DNA of 48,498 nucleotides from CAZVFX01 sp964626565 (GTDB lineage Bacteria > Myxococcota_A > UBA9042 > CAIXZC01), in the NCBI GenBank assembly GCA_964626565.1, contig CAZVFX010000051.1:1-48498 (forward strand), read 5' to 3'. Positions 43,258 to 48,498 of this stretch are shown one piece after another. Positions within the stretch are counted from its first letter, which is position 1. Every line of letters begins with the position of its first letter. The translations under genes and the position numbers were made by a program. The notes below the pieces were generated by a model. The model saw only the letters and a list, made by a program, of their open reading frames with translations, was not told the origin of the DNA and did not search any database.

Positions 43258-44139
43258 ATGACGAGACAAAGGACAGTGCTGGTAACGGGCGCAACCTCGG
43301 GCATCGGCAGAGAGAGCGCATTGGTGCTTGCCCGCGCCGGCTACCACGTGTTTGCAACAGGGCGAAAGACCCAACTGCTGGACGATTTGAAGAGTGAGGC
43401 CGGGGGCCTGCCTCTGGACACCATAGTCCTCGACGTGAACCGCCAGGAATCCATCGACGAGGCCGCCGCCCTAGTGGAACAGAAGACTGGAGGCTACGGG
43501 CTTGATGCCCTGGTGAACAATGCAGGCTTCGGTTTGCAGGCTCCCATGGAACTGATTTCAGCCGAGGACCTGCGCCGGCAATTCGACACCAACGTGTTCG
43601 GCCTGGTCGCAGTGACGCAAGCTTTCCTTCCGGCCATGCGCAAGCGGGGATCCGGACGCATCGTCAACGTCAGCAGCATCGTCGGGAAGATCTCCATGCC
43701 GCTGCAAGGCGGCTACTCGGCCTCCAAGTTCGCGGTAGAGGCCATATCCGACGCGTTCCGCCGCGAGCTGGCCGGCTTCGGTATTAGAGTAGTAATCGTT
43801 GAGCCCGGAGTGATCCGCACGCAGTTTGCAACCACCGCCTCCACCACGGTGTCCACCTACGCCTCACAGGAGACACCCTACACCCAACCTCTGCGCCGAT
43901 TCAGTGAAATGGCCGACCGCATGACGGAAAAGGCCCCGGGGCCGCAGTGCGTGGCCGACACTATCGCATTCGCTATTCGAGTCCGCCGCCCCGCGGCCCG
44001 CTACGTAACCCCCCGACGCAACCGGTTGGCCATTTGGCTCACCAGCCTGTTGCCCACTTTCTTGGTTGATGCCGCATTCCGGTTCGGCACCGGGTTGACC
44101 CGCCGCCGATTGACCGCGATTCCAGCCAACAGGGATTGA
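43258..44139 (+). CDS. Short-chain dehydrogenase/reductase
   Basis: A 293-residue NAD(P)-dependent SDR. The cofactor loop TGATSGIG (10-17), NNAG near residue 86, and the catalytic Ser and Y-x-x-x-K in YSASK (about 151-155) are all intact. The C-terminus is extended and hydrophobic (IWLTSLLPTFLVDAAFRFG), as in SDRs acting on lipids or sterols at the membrane, but the substrate is not known. GGAG lies 6 nt before the ATG at 43258; an upstream ATG adds eight residues without support. Confidence 0.93.
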   Translation: MTRQRTVLVTGATSGIGRESALVLARAGYHVFATGRKTQLLDDLKSEAGGLPLDTIVLDVNRQESIDEAAALVEQKTGGYGLDALVNNAGFGLQAPMELISAEDLRRQFDTNVFGLVAVTQAFLPAMRKRGSGRIVNVSSIVGKISMPLQGGYSASKFAVEAISDAFRRELAGFGIRVVIVEPGVIRTQFATTASTTVSTYASQETPYTQPLRRFSEMADRMTEKAPGPQCVADTIAFAIRVRRPAARYVTPRRNRLAIWLTSLLPTFLVDAAFRFGTGLTRRRLTAIPANRD

Positions 44140-44146
44140 CCAACTA

Positions 44147-45466
44147 TTATTTCTTCAGACCGTACCGCGCAATCCAGCGATGCAACTGGCGACGGTGAAA
44201 ACCGTAACGCCGTGCAGCCTCGGATACGTTGCCGCCGCAATCATCCAACATTGTCTGCACCTGTTCCGGGGTCGGCCTCCCGAGAGTAGTGCCTTCGGGC
44301 CCAGGCGTTATCGCACGCCTTCCCCCTACCCTGTCCAGAGCGTCGCCCTCCAGACGCCCACCTTCCCGGGCCACAAGCCTGAGGCACGCACCACTGGCTT
44401 TGATCAACTGCCGTACATTCCGCGGCCAGCGATGAATAAGCGCTTTCTCAACAAAGTCAGCGGTGAGAACCGCGGATGAAGCCAGCTTGGAATCCTCGAT
44501 CACCTTGCACAACAGGGGCAGAATGTCGCCACGGCGAGCCCGCAGGGGAGGAAGACAGAGGGTCCAATCTTCCAGCCGACCCAGCAGATCCTCCCGCAAA
44601 GTGCCGCCGATCGTCCCCTCATCATCGGTTCGATTCGTGGCCGCGATTATGCGCACATCCACATGCGTCGGCACCGTCTCTCCCACCCGCTGCAACTCGC
44701 TGGTCTCGATAAAATGGAGCAACTTGGCCTGCACCGGGGGACTCAACTCGCCTATTTCATTAAGAAACAGCGTGCCGCAGTCAGCCCTCTCCACCAACCC
44801 GGGACGGCTCACAGCCCCGGTGAATGCACCCTTGGCGGTGCCGAACAAAGTGCTCTCCGCCAGAGAGTCCTGGACCGTCGCACAATTCAGCACGACAAAT
44901 TGGCCGGATCGCCCACTGCACTCGTGAATATGCGCGGCCAACAGGTCCTTGCCAGTACCCGTCTCTCCCAACAACAACACCGAATCCGCGGTCGGCGCAG
45001 CCAACTCAGCCTCGGCCAGCACCCGCCCCATAGAAGGGCTGTCCACAACGATACCGGCCTGCCGGAGACGGGCAAGCCCCACCGGTGGCGCGTCCATGGC
45101 CAGAAAAATGGTATCCCCCAACCGCACAACATCACCCGTCTCCAACGGCGCGGCGGCAATCCGCTTCCCGTTAAGAAAAGTGCCGTTTGAACTGCCCAGA
45201 TCTTCTACGACAAATCGCCCGCCCGTCTCAGATATTCGGCAGTGTCGCCGGGACACGCCGATGTCCAGAATACCATCCGCCGAACTCACTCCTCTCTCAC
45301 GACCCAGGACAAGATGAGAATCCACCGTCGCGGCCAGCCCGCAATAGCCGTGCTCGTCGTGCGGAGGGTAAATGCGATGAAGGTACAGCTTGCTCGCTCC
45401 GTCGAGTTGCTCCTGGCCCTCCGACCTGCTCTTCTTGACTGTAGTGCGCCCCTTACTCAACCGCAA
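44147..45466 (-). CDS. FHA-domain sigma-54-dependent transcriptional activator
   Basis: A 439-residue enhancer-binding protein. An FHA phosphothreonine-binding domain (about 50-125; GRERG, VSRRHCRI, GSSNGTFLNG) replaces the usual receiver. The AAA+ domain follows with Walker A GETGTGKD (about 166), an intact sigma-54 contact loop GAFTGA (about 212-217) and NEIGELS as Walker B region. A Fis-type helix-turn-helix closes the protein (NVSEAARRYGFHRRQLHRWI). A Ser/Thr kinase elsewhere probably signals through the FHA domain, as in myxobacteria. The start is a TTG at 45466 or, better spaced from GAGGGA, 45460. It is divergent from a sigma-54 promoter at 45865, so it likely controls the peptide-protease cassette. 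Confidence 0.9.
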   Translation of the reverse strand: MRLSKGRTTVKKSRSEGQEQLDGASKLYLHRIYPPHDEHGYCGLAATVDSHLVLGRERGVSSADGILDIGVSRRHCRISETGGRFVVEDLGSSNGTFLNGKRIAAAPLETGDVVRLGDTIFLAMDAPPVGLARLRQAGIVVDSPSMGRVLAEAELAAPTADSVLLLGETGTGKDLLAAHIHECSGRSGQFVVLNCATVQDSLAESTLFGTAKGAFTGAVSRPGLVERADCGTLFLNEIGELSPPVQAKLLHFIETSELQRVGETVPTHVDVRIIAATNRTDDEGTIGGTLREDLLGRLEDWTLCLPPLRARRGDILPLLCKVIEDSKLASSAVLTADFVEKALIHRWPRNVRQLIKASGACLRLVAREGGRLEGDALDRVGGRRAITPGPEGTTLGRPTPEQVQTMLDDCGGNVSEAARRYGFHRRQLHRWIARYGLKK

Positions 45467-45549
45467 TCCCTCTTCGAAACTGCCATCTCATGGTCACAAA
45501 AAGAGAATATCATGCGTGCCCGCCATGGCAAGCCCGGCGCACAGGCAGT

Positions 45550-45657
45550 TGGGGTGCCAACCCCATGCCCGGGACAAGGTGGGACAGGTGTCCCACCCGC
45601 CCACCGCCGCGGCAACTCCGTCGTGACGACGGATGTGGACCTGTGACAGGTGGGACA
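45550..45657. promoter_or_regulatory. Cluster of dyads, candidate enhancer sites for the sigma-54 activator
   Basis: TGGGGT/ACCCCA with a 4-nt centre at 45550-45565; GGTGGGACA/TGTCCCACC with a 2-nt centre at 45578-45597; ACCTGTGACAGGT at 45639-45651; and a further copy of GGTGGGACA at 45649-45657. They lie 210-320 bp upstream of the -24/-12 promoter, the distance at which enhancer-binding proteins usually act. Confidence 0.55.
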
Positions 45658-45864
45658 ACTGTGTGCGCAACTCTGGTTGGCGGCCTCCGACCCTCAATTG
45701 AACCGCGATTTCCGCACCTCAACGCATAGTGGCAAAGCTGGGAACGGAAGACCCGGCTTCCGTTGCGTTACTACCCCTTCAGTAATCAGTGTTCAACCTT
45801 TGCTTGAGCTTCCAGTGCCGACCCTTCATCCCCTTAGATCGCACCCGGTTCAGGCTGCCGAAGC

Positions 45865-45880
45865 TGGCACGCAATCTGCT
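45865..45880 (+). promoter_or_regulatory. Sigma-54 (-24/-12) promoter
   Basis: TGGCACGCAATCTGCT has the invariant GG at 45866-45867 and GC at 45878-45879, separated by exactly 10 nt, and the TGGCAC block is a perfect consensus. A start site near 45891 leaves a 32-nt leader before the peptide gene. Confidence 0.75.
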
Positions 45881-45922
45881 TAATGTAGGGCAGGCAATAG
45901 CTTCAACCATGGAGGTTTAACA

Positions 45923-46114
45923 ATGCCAGACATCAAGATGACGCTGAAAGCCGAAATCCCCCAACGATCGGGGTACACCATGACCCGCGCCGAGGAAGAT
46001 GAAATCAAGTCACGCCTGCTCAACACCGACATCGCTGACTACGTCAAGAACACCGTTGGCTGGGACTACGTTGACGACACGCCGCTCACCGTAGTGATGT
46101 TTCACGAAATCTAA
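45923..46114 (+). CDS. Small acidic peptide of 63 residues under a sigma-54 promoter
   Basis: A 63-residue protein beginning MPDIKMTLKAEI and ending VVMFHEI, with no cysteine, no signal peptide and no membrane segment. The middle (about 20-45) is charged and helical-looking; the end is beta-prone. GGAGGT lies 8 nt before the ATG, a strong site. I do not recognise the family. Being the first gene behind a sigma-54 promoter and separated from the next by a hairpin, it may be an abundant product such as a peptide precursor or small regulator. The end has a loose resemblance to leader peptides of the nitrile-hydratase-like type, which is not strong enough for a call. Confidence 0.65.
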   Translation: MPDIKMTLKAEIPQRSGYTMTRAEEDEIKSRLLNTDIADYVKNTVGWDYVDDTPLTVVMFHEI

Positions 46115-46124
46115 CCGGGACACC

Positions 46125-46151
46125 GGCCGGGGAGCAGCTCTGGAACCGGCC
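46125..46151 (+). other. Intercistronic hairpin
   Basis: GGCCGG (46125-46130) pairs with CCGGCC (46146-46151) across a 15-nt loop, 11 nt after the peptide stop. No T tract follows, so it would act in RNA processing or partial attenuation rather than as a full terminator. Confidence 0.45.
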
Positions 46152-46190
46152 AACGTCGGTGGTCAGAGGTAACACCAAGGACAACGGTTC

Positions 46191-46991
46191 ATGGAGAATT
46201 TTGAGCGCAAGCTGAGAGACCCCACCATTTCCCTCCCGATCCTTCCGCCGGAGTCGGGCCCGGGAATGGAGGGTCTTGCCGGCCGCTTCCTACTGCGGGC
46301 TGGCGAATCAGCACGCTGGCTGCTGGCAGCATGCGCTGCAGTTGTGGGTGGATTGGACAAACTTGTAGAAATATGGAACAGGGAATTCCAGGGAATCCCG
46401 GAATGCCAGGACAGCCGGTTCTATTCCGACGGCAGATTCCGATTCTGCTTTCAGGAGTTTGCAAGATCGCTGCCCGGCAGGCCTGAATTCGTGAGTAGAA
46501 CCGCATCCCCGTTTTTGGCCGTGGTCGACGCCCACTGGGTGGACTACGATGACTATGTGTTCTTCGGTGCACGCGCGTCTGAACGTAGATGCTCCGCACC
46601 TACTTCCGACACCGTGCTGGTGAACGCATGCATTCTGCGCCCCCTGCACTACTCGCTCCGGGACCTCATCAGTGCATTGAGCCGCGGCGTTGACCTCTCC
46701 ACCGTGGCCCCCAAGGAAGCCACGGTCCTGCTATTCAGTGAACTCGGCATGGTGAAATCCGAGGAGCCGGGCCCACTTACGATGGCCGTCGTAAGCGCGT
46801 TCTTGGCTCCCCGGAGCCTAAATGACGGCCTGGCCGAGTTGATTGGGAACAGTCCGGACCTCGTGCCCGCCGGCCTGCCACCTGGAGAAGGTTTCACCTA
46901 CGCAGTTCGCCACCTTACAAGGCGGGGCATACTCTCAATAAGTCCACCGACCGGCAGTGACGCCAACAACCCCGTACCCCCGGAGGCATAA
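46191..46991 (+). CDS. Unrecognised 266-aa protein in the sigma-54 cassette
   Basis: No family recognised. The protein is soluble and has no signal peptide. Residues 25-60 form a mildly hydrophobic helix region (FLLRAGESARWLLAACAAVV). Residues about 150-195 (LRPLHYSLRDLISALSRG then VDLSTVAPKEATVLLFSELG) have the look of a small winged-helix or PqqD-like segment, as found in peptide-modifying systems. The C-terminus (YAVRHLTRRGILSISPPTG) may be a second such turn. It starts with AAGGA 10 nt before the ATG and ends 2 nt before the protease gene, so its expression is tied to that gene. Confidence 0.7.
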   Translation: MENFERKLRDPTISLPILPPESGPGMEGLAGRFLLRAGESARWLLAACAAVVGGLDKLVEIWNREFQGIPECQDSRFYSDGRFRFCFQEFARSLPGRPEFVSRTASPFLAVVDAHWVDYDDYVFFGARASERRCSAPTSDTVLVNACILRPLHYSLRDLISALSRGVDLSTVAPKEATVLLFSELGMVKSEEPGPLTMAVVSAFLAPRSLNDGLAELIGNSPDLVPAGLPPGEGFTYAVRHLTRRGILSISPPTGSDANNPVPPEA

Positions 46992-46993
46992 TC

Positions 46994-48498
46994 ATGACTT
47001 CCCGGACGTGGCAACGCACCATTCTTGTTGTGATGGCGGCGATCTCTGCGGTGAGCCTGTTCACTCGATGCGACGGGAGTCGCGACACCATCGTGGCCAC
47101 AGCACAACAAACGGTCACAGTGCAAAACGCCATTGTCGGAGGTGAGCCGGAGGACGGTTTCCCCGGAGTCGGCGCGCTCGTCGGGGAAATCCCGGGCAGA
47201 GGCTACCAGGGCGCCTTCTGCTCAGCCACGCTGGTGGCGCCCCAATGGGTACTCACCTCGGCTCACTGCCTGCTCGGCCTAAAGGGCCCCTACCAACCCA
47301 GTGAAGACGTCTTCCCCGAACTGGTGAGCTTCTACGTGGGACCTGACGCCAACCCCGCCATGGTGGGCGAACCGCCGGCCCAGGGCACTCTGTACCAGGC
47401 GGACGCCTTCTTCCCTCACCCCGACTTCGACTACGTTCAAGCCTTCAACGACATCGGCCTGGTCCATCTCGCATCAGCCGTCGTAGGAGCGGAAGAAGGA
47501 GTCGTGGCCGTCTCTGCCGGCCCGCTGTCCGGAGAATCGGTGGGCATGCCGGTGCTGCACGTAGGATACGGCGCGCTCGAAGGCGTCGAAGGCACCGGTG
47601 TCGGCGTCAAACGTTCCGCCTATGCCGCCATGTCCGGATTTGACGAGATCAGCTTCTGGACCGACTTTGTCGACGTAGGACTGTGTTGGGGCGACTCCGG
47701 CGGGCCGGGCCTCGTAACGGACACCGACGGAAACTGGACCATCGCAGGCATCGCTTCTGCTCACGCCGAAGATGCGCCCGGAGAAGACCCGTGCAAAGTC
47801 AAGTACCTCAGCGCCCGGGCCGACACACACGCGGCCTGGATCGAAGAAAAGCTCAACGGCCCCCAACCCAGTTGCCAGGAGACCCCGGAACTGTGCTGGT
47901 GCGACGAGGCCTGCCTCTCGGACGGCATGTGCGACAACACCGCTTGCCAGACGCTCGAATGCCGCTACCTCTACTATTGCATCGCGGAGTGTGCCTACAA
48001 CCACCAGTGCCAGAAGGACTGCCACACTAAGGCCATTCCCGAGGGGAAGGTCCAACACCAGGCGATGCAACTGTGTTTTGACCAACACTGCAAGGGACTC
48101 TTCGCCGACTTGTTCAAGACATGCGTGGCTGAACACTGCGCACAACAGATGGACGTTTGTTTTGTCGAGGTCTACGGCAACGAGAATTGCGAACACGTCT
48201 CCGGCTGCCTGGAAGGGTGCGCAGCCACCGAGTACTCCTGCCAGATTGCCTGCGTAGAGGAAGGGACCGAAGACGCCAATGACCTGCTGAAAACGATGCG
48301 GGACTGCCTCAAGGAAAACTGCCCGGGCGAACCGCTCGGAGAACTCACCACATGCGGCGCCGAATTCTGCCTCGACCACGTCTGCGATTGCCTGGACCTC
48401 GACACCAGCCAGTGCCCGACACCCCCTCTCCCCGACGGAAACAACGGGGACGGGGGGCCTGTTTCGGACGGGGACGGGGGGCCTGTTTCGGACGGGGA
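46994..48498 (+). CDS. Secreted S1-family serine protease with Cys-rich tail (partial at window end)
   Basis: Open at the right edge: 501 codons are visible and no stop is reached. After a signal-like N-terminus (to about residue 31), an activation-like site precedes IVGGEPEDG (about 52-60). The catalytic triad is H91 in TSAHC, D153 in NDIGL and S235 in GDSGGP. The residue six before the serine is Gly rather than Asp, so Arg/Lys specificity is not expected by simple counting. Residues about 300-480 hold some thirty cysteines, probably a disulphide-rich binding region. A DGDGGPVS repeat begins at 48446 and leads to the edge. GGAGG lies 8 nt upstream. Confidence 0.88.
   Translation, partial: MTSRTWQRTILVVMAAISAVSLFTRCDGSRDTIVATAQQTVTVQNAIVGGEPEDGFPGVGALVGEIPGRGYQGAFCSATLVAPQWVLTSAHCLLGLKGPYQPSEDVFPELVSFYVGPDANPAMVGEPPAQGTLYQADAFFPHPDFDYVQAFNDIGLVHLASAVVGAEEGVVAVSAGPLSGESVGMPVLHVGYGALEGVEGTGVGVKRSAYAAMSGFDEISFWTDFVDVGLCWGDSGGPGLVTDTDGNWTIAGIASAHAEDAPGEDPCKVKYLSARADTHAAWIEEKLNGPQPSCQETPELCWCDEACLSDGMCDNTACQTLECRYLYYCIAECAYNHQCQKDCHTKAIPEGKVQHQAMQLCFDQHCKGLFADLFKTCVAEHCAQQMDVCFVEVYGNENCEHVSGCLEGCAATEYSCQIACVEEGTEDANDLLKTMRDCLKENCPGEPLGELTTCGAEFCLDHVCDCLDLDTSQCPTPPLPDGNNGDGGPVSDGDGGPVSDG
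48446..48498 (+). repeat. 24-bp tandem repeat encoding G-D-G-G-P-V-S-D
   Basis: Two exact 24-bp units at 48446-48469 and 48470-48493 and the start of a third, all in frame in the protease gene. The number of copies beyond the window is unknown. Confidence 0.85.

Noticed and set aside
45923..46114. Nitrile-hydratase-like leader peptide identity for the 63-aa product
   Set aside because: Only a loose likeness near the C-terminus, with no double-glycine or other cleavage motif, so it was not used as a call.

Overview
This is a GC-rich bacterial chromosome segment with protein-coding genes packed on both strands. No rRNA, tRNA, CRISPR array, transposase or phage gene is recognisable. The content points to a myxobacterium-like, Gram-negative, predatory or saprophytic lineage (Myxococcota or a close relative of the old Deltaproteobacteria). 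The evidence is a MYXO-CTERM type C-terminal anchor (gene ending at 41746), Cys-rich repeats of the type C-D-D-G-N-P-C-T, many lipoproteins with low-complexity linkers, an FHA-containing sigma-54 activator, and a Tol system with outer-membrane proteins. This assignment is inference from gene content, not from a marker-gene tree.

Layout. 1-2168 (minus): folE and a Nudix-DHH fusion. 2283-5101 (plus): a poly-gamma-glutamate type cluster, pgsB-pgsC-pgsW, without pgsA. 5186-9161: two convergent lipoproteins (Cys-rich/LRR, and an HExxH protein) separated by a repeat-rich spacer with a 163-bp inverted-repeat element. 9241-15307: priA divergent from dnaG-rpoD, the latter overlapping a secreted heparinase II/III-like lipoprotein. 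17704-18103: a non-coding, hairpin-rich leader. 18104-24404: tolQ-tolR-tolA-tolB followed by a transglutaminase/outer-membrane-barrel fusion; no pal is present. 24413-25020 (minus): vapBC. 25140-29191: trpS, uppP, a mannose-1-phosphate guanylyltransferase and a dihydroorotate-dehydrogenase-like gene. 29307-37481: TetR, adaptor, RND pump, TolC and a radical SAM enzyme in one unit. 37478-40554 (minus): a two-domain PilZ protein overlapping a degenerate 5'-nucleotidase/outer-membrane-barrel fusion. 40695-44139: a cyclophilin lipoprotein, a MYXO-CTERM protein and an SDR. 44147-48498: an FHA/sigma-54 activator divergent from a cassette encoding a 63-aa peptide, an unknown 266-aa protein and a secreted S1 protease cut by the window edge.

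The most interesting points are four. (1) The Nudix-DHH fusion could join CoA cleavage (yielding 3',5'-ADP) to 3',5'-ADP dephosphorylation in one polypeptide. (2) The right-end cassette has a well-formed -24/-12 promoter, upstream dyads, a small peptide, an intercistronic hairpin, an unrecognised protein and a protease, and looks like a regulated secreted-peptide or protease system of unknown type. (3) Two unrelated genes fuse a periplasmic enzyme-like head to an outer-membrane barrel. (4) TolR carries a long coiled-coil insertion. Function calls rest on motifs read by eye; no database search or structure prediction was possible.
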